Shown here one piece after another: positions 50,161 through 58,830 of a stretch of DNA of 64,000 nucleotides (position 1 is its first letter; the number at the start of each line of letters is the position of its first letter). The notes below the pieces were generated by a model that saw only the letters and a list, made by a program, of their open reading frames with translations, made no database searches and was not told the origin of the DNA. The stretch is from Paraburkholderia fungorum (GTDB lineage Bacteria > Pseudomonadota > Gammaproteobacteria > Burkholderiales > Burkholderiaceae): assembly GCF_900099835.1 (NCBI RefSeq), contig NZ_FNKP01000001.1:930001-994000 (forward strand), given 5' to 3'. The translations under genes were made by a program, and so were the position numbers.

Positions 50161-52395
50161 ATGGCCATCAACTTCGAAAACCGTTACACCGACGTGTCCG
50201 GACCGGACGAGCTTCATTTGTCGGACTATCTCCGCACGATAGTGCGCGGTTGGCGCACCGTTCTGATGGTGACGCTGATCGCGCTTGCACTGGGGTGCGC
50301 TTACGCGTTCCTCGCGCCGCCGACGTACCGGGCGGACGTGCTGTTTCACGTCGAAGACAAGACGGCCAATGCCAATGGGAACGGCAAGGATTCCTTGCCG
50401 CCGCTCACCGGCATGTTCGACACCAAGCCGTCCACGGCGGCCGAGATCGAGTTGCTGAAGTCGCGGCTCGTCACGGAAGAAACCGTGCGCAATCTGCACC
50501 TCGACATCTCGGCATCGCCGCGCTATTTCCCCGTGATCGGCGGGATGATCGCGGGGCTGGTGAACGGGCAGTGGGGATTCAGATTGCCGCAGTTCATCAA
50601 CCTGTCCGGCTTCGCCTGGGGTGACGAGGCGATTTCGGTGTCGCGCTTCGATACGTCGAAGGAAATGTACGACACCACCTTCACGCTGGTGGCGGGCGCC
50701 GACGGCACCTATGTGCTGCGTGATCGCAACGGTATCGCGATTCTCTCCGGCAAGGTGGGCGAGACCGTCGAAACCGATACTGCCGATGGTCCGATCACGC
50801 TGCACGTCGACAAGCTGGTCGGTGCACCTGGCTCGCGTTTCGAATTGCAACGCGCGTCGACGCTGAGCACGGTGGATCGTCTGCAGAAGGCGCTGGTCGT
50901 GCAGGAAACCACGCTGCAATCGGGCGTGATCCGCACGAGCCTCGAAGGCGGCGACCCGGCGTTGACGGCAGCGATCGTCAACAGCATGGCGCGTGAATTC
51001 GTGCGCCAGGACGTGGCGAGCCGTTCGACCGAAGCCGAGCACATGCTGGCGTTCCTCGATCAGCAACTGCCGGGTTTGCGCAAGGAACTCGACGACGCCG
51101 AGCAACGCTACAACAAGTTCCGCAACACGCATGGCACGGTCGATCTCGGCGAAGAAAGCCGCCTGCTGCTGCAACAGATCGTCGACAGCAAGACCAAGCT
51201 GCTCGATCTGCAACAGCAACGCGCGGAGATGATTCAGCGCTTTACGCCGAGCCACCCGGCCGTCGCCGCACTGGATGCGCAGATCGCCGCCTTGCAGGGC
51301 GCGCAGGCCAACATGAACCGCAGCGTAGCCGTGATGCCGGACACCGAGCAGACCGCTCTGCGTCTGCTGCGCGACGTGCATGTGAATACCGAGCTTTACA
51401 CGAACCTGCTCAACAGCGCACAGCAACTGCGAGTAGCGAAAGCCGGTCAGGTGGGCAGCGTGCGCGTGGTCGATTTCGCCGAAACGCCTGACGAACCGGT
51501 GCGCCCGAAACGCGTGCTGGCGATCCTGATCGCGCTCGGCGGCGGTCTCGTGATCGGCATCATGCTGACCTTCTTCAAGCGCGCAATGTACGGCGGCGTC
51601 GAACGCCCGGACGAACTCGAAGCAATGCTCGGCGTGCCGGTGTTCGCGGTGGTGCCGCGCAGCCAGACGCAATTGCGTCTGCAGGAAAACGTGATGCTGC
51701 GCCGCCGTGGCCTGCATGTGCTGGCCCAGCAGGCACCGGAAGACATCGCCGTGGAAGGCGTGCGCAATCTGCGCACCTCGCTGCAACTCTCACTCGATCA
51801 CGCCGAGAACAACGTCGTGATGATTACCGGTTCGCGGCCCGATAGCGGCAAGTCGTTCCTGTCGGTGAATCTGTCGGCTCTGGTGGCGTCGGCGAACAAA
51901 CGCGTGCTGATTATCGACGGCGATATGCGGCGCGGCGACGTTCACTCGCACTTTGGTATCGCGCATCAACCCGGTTTGTCGGATGTGCTGAGCGGCGGCG
52001 ATCTGGCGTCGATGATCCAGCGCGACGTGCTGCCTGGCCTCGACGTGCTCGCCAAAGGCACGCTGCCTTCGCATCCCGCCGAGTTGCTGATGAGCAAACG
52101 TTTCGAAACGATGCTCGAAGAACTGAAGCCGCAATACGACCTCGTGATCGTCGATACACCGCCGGTGCTCGCGGTCACGGATTCGACGCTGATCGGCAAA
52201 TATGCGGGCACGACGTTGCTGGTGGTGCGCCACGGCCGTCATCCGCTGAACGAAGTGGCCGAAACGGCGAAGCGTCTGCGTACCGGCGGCGTCGGTATCA
52301 GGGGCGTGCTGCTCACCGACGTGCCGCAGGAAGGCGCGTTCCTCGGCTCGGGTTATCAAGGGGGGTACTACGGTTACGACAGCATCGCGGGTTGA
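50161..52395 (+). CDS. wzc: Polysaccharide co-polymerase / tyrosine autokinase Wzc, second copy
   Basis: A 744-residue inner-membrane protein homologous over its length to the copy at 6088-8301. The Wzz domain has the first membrane segment at about 40-58 and the second at about 454-470, with the coiled-coil FRNTHGTVDLGEES between them. The kinase has Walker A GSRPDSGKSF (about 557), Walker A' IIDGDMRRGD and Walker B LVIVDTPP (about 661). The tail GSGYQGGYYGYDSIAG has only four Tyr, against eight in copy 1. It directly follows wza. It should form the periplasmic part of the export complex and set chain length by phosphorylation cycling. Confidence 0.95.
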   Translation: MAINFENRYTDVSGPDELHLSDYLRTIVRGWRTVLMVTLIALALGCAYAFLAPPTYRADVLFHVEDKTANANGNGKDSLPPLTGMFDTKPSTAAEIELLKSRLVTEETVRNLHLDISASPRYFPVIGGMIAGLVNGQWGFRLPQFINLSGFAWGDEAISVSRFDTSKEMYDTTFTLVAGADGTYVLRDRNGIAILSGKVGETVETDTADGPITLHVDKLVGAPGSRFELQRASTLSTVDRLQKALVVQETTLQSGVIRTSLEGGDPALTAAIVNSMAREFVRQDVASRSTEAEHMLAFLDQQLPGLRKELDDAEQRYNKFRNTHGTVDLGEESRLLLQQIVDSKTKLLDLQQQRAEMIQRFTPSHPAVAALDAQIAALQGAQANMNRSVAVMPDTEQTALRLLRDVHVNTELYTNLLNSAQQLRVAKAGQVGSVRVVDFAETPDEPVRPKRVLAILIALGGGLVIGIMLTFFKRAMYGGVERPDELEAMLGVPVFAVVPRSQTQLRLQENVMLRRRGLHVLAQQAPEDIAVEGVRNLRTSLQLSLDHAENNVVMITGSRPDSGKSFLSVNLSALVASANKRVLIIDGDMRRGDVHSHFGIAHQPGLSDVLSGGDLASMIQRDVLPGLDVLAKGTLPSHPAELLMSKRFETMLEELKPQYDLVIVDTPPVLAVTDSTLIGKYAGTTLLVVRHGRHPLNEVAETAKRLRTGGVGIRGVLLTDVPQEGAFLGSGYQGGYYGYDSIAG

Positions 52396-52480
52396 GTGGA
52401 CATCGAAAGGCCACCCAATCGCGATGTGGCGTTCGCACGGCAGGAATGGGTATCGCAAAGCTTAACGAGGAGAAGGCTTC

Positions 52481-53599
52481 ATGAAACGCAAGGTCGCGCT
52501 GATCACCGGCATTACTGGACAGGACGGGTCGTACCTCGCTGAGCTGCTGCTCGCCAAAGGTTACGACGTACACGGCATCAAACGCAGGTCATCCCTGTTC
52601 AATACAGACCGGATCGATCACCTCTATCGCGATCCACACGACCCGGACCAGCGGCTCTTTCTGCACCACGCGGATCTGACCGATTCGACCAGCATCCTGC
52701 GCGTGATTCAACGCGTGGAGCCCGACGAAATCTATAACCTCGCGGCGCAGAGCCACGTGGCGGTGTCGTTCGAGGAACCGGAATACACGGCGAATGCGGA
52801 TGGCCTCGGCGCGCTGCGGATTCTCGAAGCGATCCGTATTCTCGGCTTGCAGCACAAGACGCGCTTCTATCAGGCGTCGACGTCCGAGCTATACGGGCTC
52901 GTGCAGCAGGTGCCGCAATCGGAGACTACGCCGTTTTATCCGCGTAGCCCGTATGCAGTCGCGAAGCTGTTCGCGTACTGGACCACAGTCAATTATCGCG
53001 AAGCGTATGGGCTTTATGCGTGCAACGGGATTCTGTTCAATCACGAATCGCCGGTGCGGGGCGAAACGTTCGTCACGCGCAAGATCACGCGCGCGGTGGC
53101 GCGTATCGCGGTCGGCATGCAGAAGACGCTGTATCTCGGCAATCTGTCCGCATTGCGCGACTGGGGCCATGCACGCGACTACGTGGAAATGCAATGGCGC
53201 ATGCTGCAACAGGATCTGCCTGAAGATTATGTGATCGCCACCGGCGTGCAGTACAGCGTGCGTCAGTTCGTCCAGCACGCGGCCGCCGAACTCGGCGTGA
53301 CGGTGCGTTTCGAAGGCACCGGCGTGGATGAAATCGGCATCGTCGAAAAGGTCGAAGGACGCGAGATCAAGATGTCGCCGGGCGATGTGATCGTACGTGT
53401 CGATCCGCGCTATTTCCGGCCCGCCGAAGTCGAAACGCTGCTCGGCGATCCTTCGAAAGCGCACGCGAAACTCGGCTGGCAACCGACGACATCGTTTGCG
53501 TCGCTCGTTAAAGAAATGGTGCGCGCCGATTATCAGATTGCACGACGTGACGCGCTCGTCACGCTTGCCGGATTCACGGCGCTCGAACATCACGAGTAA
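52481..53599 (+). CDS. gmd: GDP-mannose 4,6-dehydratase
   Basis: A 372-residue SDR-fold enzyme. The NADP-binding motif is TGITGQDG (residues 9-16), followed by [16 protein letters not shown], typical of Gmd. The catalytic Ser/Thr region is ASTSELYG and the Tyr-Lys pair is in SPYAVAK (Tyr158, Lys162). It turns GDP-D-mannose into GDP-4-keto-6-deoxymannose. The next gene, fcl, starts 4 bp after its stop, so the two form a tight pair for GDP-L-fucose. GAGGAGAAGG precedes the ATG. Confidence 0.96.
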   Translation: MKRKVALITGITGQDGSYLAELLLAKGYDVHGIKRRSSLFNTDRIDHLYRDPHDPDQRLFLHHADLTDSTSILRVIQRVEPDEIYNLAAQSHVAVSFEEPEYTANADGLGALRILEAIRILGLQHKTRFYQASTSELYGLVQQVPQSETTPFYPRSPYAVAKLFAYWTTVNYREAYGLYACNGILFNHESPVRGETFVTRKITRAVARIAVGMQKTLYLGNLSALRDWGHARDYVEMQWRMLQQDLPEDYVIATGVQYSVRQFVQHAAAELGVTVRFEGTGVDEIGIVEKVEGREIKMSPGDVIVRVDPRYFRPAEVETLLGDPSKAHAKLGWQPTTSFASLVKEMVRADYQIARRDALVTLAGFTALEHHE

Positions 53600-53603
53600 C
53601 GCG

Positions 53604-54551
53604 ATGAACAAACACTCACGCATTTTTGTCGCGGGGCACCGCGGCATGGTGGGCTCGGCGCTGGTCCGCCGTCTGGTTGCCGAGGGCTACACCAATGTGG
53701 TCACGCGCACGCGAGCCGAACTCGATCTCACCGATCAGAAGGCCGTGAACGGCTTTTTCGACAGCGAGCAGATCGACGTGGTGTTGCTCGCGGCCGCACG
53801 CGTCGGCGGCATTTTTGCGAACGCGTCGCAGCCGGGCGAGTTTATCTACGAAAACCTGGTGATCGAAACCAACGTGATTCACGCTGCGTATCGGGCGAAA
53901 GTAGAGCGATTGGTGTTTTTCGGTTCGTCCTGCATTTACCCGAAGCAATGTCCGCAGCCGATTCGCGAAGAGTATCTGCTGACGTCGCCGCTGGAGCCGA
54001 CCAACGACGCGTATGCGATCGCGAAAATCGCCGGTGTGATGCTCTGCAATGCGTACAACCGCGAATACGGCACGCAGTATGTGTCGCTGATGCCGACCAA
54101 TCTGTACGGTCCGAACGACAACTACGATCTGAACAGCAGCCACGTGTTGCCTGCGCTGCTGCGCAAGGCGCACGAGGCGAGAGAAAGCGGCGCCGCCACG
54201 TTGACCGTGTGGGGGTCGGGTACGCCGCGCCGCGAGTTCCTGCATGTCGACGATCTCGCGGCGGCCACGTTGTTCGTGCTCGAACATAACGTGACGGAAG
54301 GGCTGTTCAATGTCGGCGTAGGCGAGGATCTGTCGATTCGCGAACTGGCCGAATGCATCTGCAAGGTGGTGGGTTTCGAGGGCGAACTCGTGTTCGACGC
54401 GTCCAAACCCGACGGCACGCCGCGGAAATTGCTCGACGTCTCGCGTCTGAAGGAAATGGGCTGGCACGCGACGACCGGTCTGGAGGCGGGCATTGCCGCC
54501 ACCTATCGCGACTTCATCGAAACGCATTCGAGTTCGACGGCCACGGCTTGA
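53604..54551 (+). CDS. fcl: GDP-L-fucose synthase
   Basis: A 315-residue bifunctional 3,5-epimerase/4-reductase. It has [16 protein letters not shown] at the NADP site, the epimerase Cys/Ser region [16 protein letters not shown], and the Tyr-Lys pair in [11 protein letters not shown] (Tyr137, Lys141). The open frame extends upstream to 53397 inside gmd, but the ATG at 53604, 4 bp after the gmd stop, begins the conserved protein. Its product GDP-L-fucose implies fucose in the polymer. GDP-D-rhamnose synthase (Rmd) was considered; the CIYPKQC segment fits Fcl better. Confidence 0.95.
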   Translation: MNKHSRIFVAGHRGMVGSALVRRLVAEGYTNVVTRTRAELDLTDQKAVNGFFDSEQIDVVLLAAARVGGIFANASQPGEFIYENLVIETNVIHAAYRAKVERLVFFGSSCIYPKQCPQPIREEYLLTSPLEPTNDAYAIAKIAGVMLCNAYNREYGTQYVSLMPTNLYGPNDNYDLNSSHVLPALLRKAHEARESGAATLTVWGSGTPRREFLHVDDLAAATLFVLEHNVTEGLFNVGVGEDLSIRELAECICKVVGFEGELVFDASKPDGTPRKLLDVSRLKEMGWHATTGLEAGIAATYRDFIETHSSSTATA

Positions 54552-54711
54552 CAGGTTTGAAGCTGGGTCTGAAGCGAGACCCGATACGCTTCGCGCACAA
54601 CCCGGAACCGCGAGGCGCGGCACCGGACGAGAGAACGAATACCAGTAGTGGCGTGCGGGCGTGACACGCGCCAGGCACGCAGGGACGATTTTTCGAGGAG
54701 CGGCATACAAA

Positions 54712-55854
54712 ATGACAGCGTCAGTCACGATCTTCCATAACGTCGTATGGTCGCGCCACAAAGGTGTCGTCTTTTCTGCGCTGCATAACATTTCGGCATC
54801 CGGAGCAATCCGGTATTCGATGGTGCAGATCGCGGATACCGAGCACGACCGCGTCGGCTTTTCCGAGGTGGATTATTCGTTCCACCGCTATCCGATGCAG
54901 AAGCTGTTCGACGGCTGCTATGAAGATGTGCCGACGATGAAGATGATCGTCCGGCTCACATGGGAGGTGCTGAAGGCCAAATCCGATCTGATCGTATTGC
55001 CCGGTTATCACCGTCCCGAGTATTGGGCGATGCTCCTGGCGTGCATCGTGACCGGCAAGCGGCGTGCGGTATTTTGCGACTCCACCGCGCGCGACCGGCC
55101 GAAGAAGCTGATCACGTCGATTCCGAAAAGAGTGTTCTTTTCGCTGTGCGACGGCTATTTCGGTTTCGGCGAACGCAGCCGCGAATATCTGCTGTCGCTT
55201 GGCGCGAAACGCGAAAAGATTTTCGTGCCCTGCCAGGCCGCTGCATTGCCGGGGTCGTTCTCGCCGGAGCGCGCGCTGGTCGAGCGGGTCGCTGCGCGAG
55301 CCGGCGATCCGCCGGTGTTCCTGTTCGTGGGACGTCTGTCGGAAGAGAAGGGCATCGGCACGCTGATCGACGCGTTCGCGGGCCTGCGCAAGCGTATTCC
55401 GGCTGCGCGTTTGCGCATCGTCGGCACGGGTCCGATGGCCGATGCGTTGCACGCGAAGGTCGCCGAACTGGAGCTGGGCGACTCGGTGACGTTCGTGGGC
55501 AGTCTGCAGGACGAGCCGCTGACGCAGGAGTATTACCACGCGACCTGTCTGGTCCTGCCGAGTTATAGCGAACCGTGGGGGCTCGTAGTGAACGAGGCGC
55601 TCGCGCACGGTTGCCCGGCGGTGGTCAGCGAGAGTTGCGGCTGCGTGCCCGAGTTGGTGATCGACGGCGTGAGCGGGTATGCGTTCACTGCCGGCGACGT
55701 ACCCGCTCTGCAGCGCACGATGCTCAAGGCGATGGAGGCATTCGCCGACGCCAGCGGTACCGCGCATCGCTGCATGGATGTGATTCGCCGCTTCGATCCC
55801 CCGTCTGCGGCCGCGAATATCGCTCGCGGCTGCGCATTGATGTTGAGCGACTGA
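54712..55854 (+). CDS. Glycosyltransferase family 4
   Basis: A 380-residue GT-B protein. The acceptor domain starts TASVTIFHNVVWSRHKGVVF. The donor domain opens FLFVGRLSEEKGIGTLIDAF and has EPWGLVVNEALAHGCPAVVS, the EX7E motif region of GT4. The ATG at 54712 has GAGGAG upstream; the frame from 54661 is not supported. It lies between fcl and wcaI on the same strand and may transfer fucose or mannose. That is inferred from position only. Confidence 0.88.
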   Translation: MTASVTIFHNVVWSRHKGVVFSALHNISASGAIRYSMVQIADTEHDRVGFSEVDYSFHRYPMQKLFDGCYEDVPTMKMIVRLTWEVLKAKSDLIVLPGYHRPEYWAMLLACIVTGKRRAVFCDSTARDRPKKLITSIPKRVFFSLCDGYFGFGERSREYLLSLGAKREKIFVPCQAAALPGSFSPERALVERVAARAGDPPVFLFVGRLSEEKGIGTLIDAFAGLRKRIPAARLRIVGTGPMADALHAKVAELELGDSVTFVGSLQDEPLTQEYYHATCLVLPSYSEPWGLVVNEALAHGCPAVVSESCGCVPELVIDGVSGYAFTAGDVPALQRTMLKAMEAFADASGTAHRCMDVIRRFDPPSAAANIARGCALMLSD

Positions 55855-55911
55855 CACACAAGTTACGGCAGTGCCGACCCCGCGAAGACCACAAACGTTC
55901 TGGCAGCCACA

Positions 55912-57243
55912 ATGAAGATTCTGATCTACGGCATCAACTACGCGCCGGAACTGACGGGGACGGGTAAGTACACGGCGGAAATGGCTGTGCTGCTCGCGAG
56001 CCGGGGTCACGAAGTCCGGGTGGTATGCGCACCGCCTTACTATCCCGAATGGCGCGTCGCGGCGGGTTTTGCCGCGTGGCGTTACCGGCGCGAGACACGC
56101 GACGGCGTGACGCTGTGGCGCGCGCCGCTGTGGGTGCCGTCGAATCCGACCGGCATCAAGCGGATACTGCATCTCGCGAGTTTTGCGGTGAGTTCGTTGC
56201 CCTTGCTCGCGCGCCACGCGCTGTGGCGTCCCGACGCGGTCATGATGATCGCTCCTACGTTGATGTGCGCGCCCGCGACGTTGGCGCTCGCGCGCGTCAC
56301 GCGGGCCAGCGCGTGGCTGCATATTCAGGACTATGAAATCGATGCGGCATTCGAACTCGGCCTGCTGAAAAGTTCGCGTGGTGCTCGCGTGGCGCGCTGG
56401 ATAGAAAGCGCGTTATTGCGGCGCTTCGATGCGGTTTCGTCGATCACGCGGCAGATGAGCGCCCGCGCTACCGCGAAGGGTGTGTTGCCCGCGCGCGTCG
56501 TGTGTCTGCCGAACTGGGTGGATTCTTCGAGCATCTTTCCGTTGCCGCGCGCGAGCGAATATCGCCAGCAGCTCGGCATCCCGGAAGGCCAGAAGGTCGT
56601 GCTGTATTCCGGGAACATGGGCGCGAAACAGGGCATCGAAACACTCGCGGATGCCGCCGCACTGCTCGCCGCGCGCACCGACGTGACTTTCGTTTTCTGC
56701 GGTAGCGGTGCTGCAAAAGAGAGTTTGCTCGCGCGTTGTGCGGGCTTGCAGAACTGCATCTTCATTCCGCTGCAACCGGCGGAGCGCCTGAACGAACTGC
56801 TCAATCTCGCCGATATCCACGTGCTGCCGCAACGCGGCGATGCTGCCGATCTCGTCATGCCGTCCAAACTCACGGGCATGTTCGCCAGCGGTCGCGCGAC
56901 CGTGGCGATGGCGCGTCGCGGCACGGCCTTGCATGAGGCAGTGAGCCCGCGCGGTGTGGTGGTGCCACCCGACAACGTCAAGGCGCTGGTGGCCGCGATC
57001 AACGTGCTGGCGAGCGATGCGGAGCGGCGTGCGGCGCTTGGCCGTGCCGCGCGTCATTACGCGGAGAGCACGTTGTCGCCGGAGTCGACGATTCAGACCT
57101 TTGAGGAAAAGCTGGCGACGGTGTTTCGTCAGGCAGGCGTGAGGCGGGTGAAGACAGGTGCCGCGTATTTCAGTCAGCGGCCTTCCACTGTCGTAGCCAG
57201 GCCGAGCAAGCCGGCTACCGCGGAGGAAGCCGCGCCGGATTGA
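55912..57243 (+). CDS. wcaI: Colanic acid-type glycosyltransferase WcaI
   Basis: A 443-residue GT4 protein. The N-terminus MKILIYGINYAPELTGTGKY is nearly diagnostic of the WcaI group, and WRAPLWVPSNPTG and QDYEIDAAFELGLLK follow the same family pattern. The donor half has VLYSGNMGAKQGIETLADAA and DIHVLPQRGDAADLVMPSKL. In E. coli, WcaI is proposed to be a fucosyltransferase in colanic acid assembly. The C-terminal 40 residues are extra and rich in Ala and Pro. It converges on the small secreted-protein gene, with 29 bp between the stops. Confidence 0.92.
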   Translation: MKILIYGINYAPELTGTGKYTAEMAVLLASRGHEVRVVCAPPYYPEWRVAAGFAAWRYRRETRDGVTLWRAPLWVPSNPTGIKRILHLASFAVSSLPLLARHALWRPDAVMMIAPTLMCAPATLALARVTRASAWLHIQDYEIDAAFELGLLKSSRGARVARWIESALLRRFDAVSSITRQMSARATAKGVLPARVVCLPNWVDSSSIFPLPRASEYRQQLGIPEGQKVVLYSGNMGAKQGIETLADAAALLAARTDVTFVFCGSGAAKESLLARCAGLQNCIFIPLQPAERLNELLNLADIHVLPQRGDAADLVMPSKLTGMFASGRATVAMARRGTALHEAVSPRGVVVPPDNVKALVAAINVLASDAERRAALGRAARHYAESTLSPESTIQTFEEKLATVFRQAGVRRVKTGAAYFSQRPSTVVARPSKPATAEEAAPD

Positions 57244-57272
57244 TCCGGTACGCGGCCATCATGACGGCAACC

Positions 57273-57770
57273 TCACCAGGGCGAACGATAGACCGTGCGC
57301 TTACTCGCGTACGGATCGGCGTAAGCGTTTCTTGCGGCGCCTTCGGGTGTGAGGCCATCGGCTGCATTCGGACGGCCTGGCTGACCCGCTACGCGCATCG
57401 CGCCATTCGCTGCGCCGGGTGCTTTGCGTTGACCTTTGCCGACGGCCGGGCGAGCGGCTTGCGCTGCCTGGCCGTCCCCATTCATCGTCATGCGCTGTTG
57501 GTCGGGAATTGCCGTGCGTTGTGCGTCGCCGAGACTAAGTTGCGGGGTGTCGCCGTCGCCGTAGTCGCGCGGTGCGCCGAGCAGCGATTGCTCCTTGACG
57601 CGATTTTTCGCGAGCCGGTCGGCCGGAGCCTGCATCGCGACGCCGTTATCGTTAGCGGCGGGTGCAACGGCGGGCGCTGCGTTTTGCGCGAGCGCCGGCG
57701 TGGCGCAGGCGGCGCATGTGGCGATGACCACGCATATCGAGCTAGCAGTGTGGCGGATCGAATGATTCAT
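57273..57770 (-). CDS. Small secreted protein of unknown function, second type
   Basis: The 165-residue protein has a signal peptide of about 28 residues (MNHSIRHTASSICVVIATCA, then ACATPALAQ). The mature part is rich in Ala, Gly, Pro, Gln and Asn, likely disordered, and ends NAYADPYASKRTVYRSPW. GGAGG lies directly upstream of the ATG at 57770, which decides it over the longer frame to 58061. It is transcribed away from the WcaF gene. The secreted protein at 5299-5724 has the same genetic setting, a similar composition and an AYADP/TYADP-type end. I do not recognise a family; an EPS-related surface role is inference. Confidence 0.7.
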   Translation of the reverse strand: MNHSIRHTASSICVVIATCAACATPALAQNAAPAVAPAANDNGVAMQAPADRLAKNRVKEQSLLGAPRDYGDGDTPQLSLGDAQRTAIPDQQRMTMNGDGQAAQAARPAVGKGQRKAPGAANGAMRVAGQPGRPNAADGLTPEGAARNAYADPYASKRTVYRSPW

Positions 57771-57954
57771 GTTGCCTCCAGGGAGATGCAGTCGTGTTGA
57801 AGCTATCGTGCGCCAGGCTTCACGCGCGTAGCCGCCAAAACGCTTGCCTGCACAGCCAGTGTGAAAAGTGCCGGAAGTACCCGAAAGATAATGGAAGGGA
57901 GCCGACGATGATGCAAGCGCATGCATACCATCGGTCGCGCATCGGAGAAAGATG

Positions 57955-58605
57955 ATGGGCAAGATCGCCGACGATCCGCGAATCGCATATAGGCCGCCAG
58001 TCGAAGATGCGCATGAAGTTGAAAATGCGCATGAGAACGCGCAGGACGATGACCGTGTCATCGATCTGAGTCTCGCGGGGAAGGGAAATTACGAGGCGAA
58101 GCGCGGTGCGTTTATCGAGCTTCTCTGGTTCGTGATCGAAGCGTGTGTGATCAATAACAAACTGCTGCCGTTGTCCTTCGTGCGCGTGGCGTTGTTACGT
58201 CTGTTTGGCGCAAAGATCGGTACAGGTTGCCGTTTTGTGCATCCGTTGCGGGTGAAGGCGCCGTGGAATCTCGAGGTCGGCGACAAGTGCTGGTTCGGCG
58301 TCGACGTGTGGATCTATAACCAGACGCTGATTCGCATCGGCTCCAACGTGTGTATTTCGCAGGGCACGTTCCTCACCGCCGGATCTCACGACATGAGCAC
58401 GACGATGGATCTGCGGGTCGCGCCGATCGTCATCGAGGACGGTGTGTGGATTACTTCGAAGTGCGTCGTTCAAATGGGCGTGACCATCGGTCGTTCTGCT
58501 GTAGTGACACCTTTGTCCGTCGTGCATCGCTCGCTCGAAGCTGAGGGTGTGTATGGCGGAAATCCTTGCAGGTTCATACGGAAACGTTTCGACTCCGTGG
58601 TGTGA
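57955..58605 (+). CDS. wcaF: Colanic acid-type acetyltransferase WcaF
   Basis: The 216-residue protein has left-handed beta-helix hexapeptide repeats (GCRFVHPLRVKAPWNLEVGD, then CWFGVDVWIYNQTLIRIGSN and CISQGTFLTAGSHDMSTTM). WcaF-group features are LWFVIEACVINNKLLPLSF near the start and the GGNPCRFIRKR end. These enzymes O-acetylate repeat-unit sugars using acetyl-CoA in the cytoplasm. The N-terminal 45 residues are an acidic extension. Two adjacent ATGs occur (57952, 57955); GGAG at 57944-57947 fits the second best. It is the first rightward gene after the small secreted-protein gene, before the GMC oxidoreductase. Confidence 0.9.
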   Translation: MGKIADDPRIAYRPPVEDAHEVENAHENAQDDDRVIDLSLAGKGNYEAKRGAFIELLWFVIEACVINNKLLPLSFVRVALLRLFGAKIGTGCRFVHPLRVKAPWNLEVGDKCWFGVDVWIYNQTLIRIGSNVCISQGTFLTAGSHDMSTTMDLRVAPIVIEDGVWITSKCVVQMGVTIGRSAVVTPLSVVHRSLEAEGVYGGNPCRFIRKRFDSVV

Positions 58606-58830
58606 ACCGCAGACATAGAACCGCAGCGTCGATACGCTGGGGAGGCCAAGGTCGTGATCGTCGGGATTCGGTTGGCCGCCGCTGGAACCGTATGCGCCTG
58701 ATGCGCTACGTCACCGGCGAAGCCCGCGAGATATTCGGTCGCGACGGGTTCGTTGTCTGCTTCTGCTTGCTGCTGTTGGGCGAAGTTAGCGACGTATCCG
58801 AAAATGCATCACGAAGATGGGGAGCAGCGG

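Noticed and set aside
53604..54551. Possible GDP-D-rhamnose synthase (Rmd) as in cepacian-type loci
   Set aside because: The [12 protein letters not shown] and [11 protein letters not shown] segments fit GDP-L-fucose synthase, which has epimerase residues that Rmd lacks.
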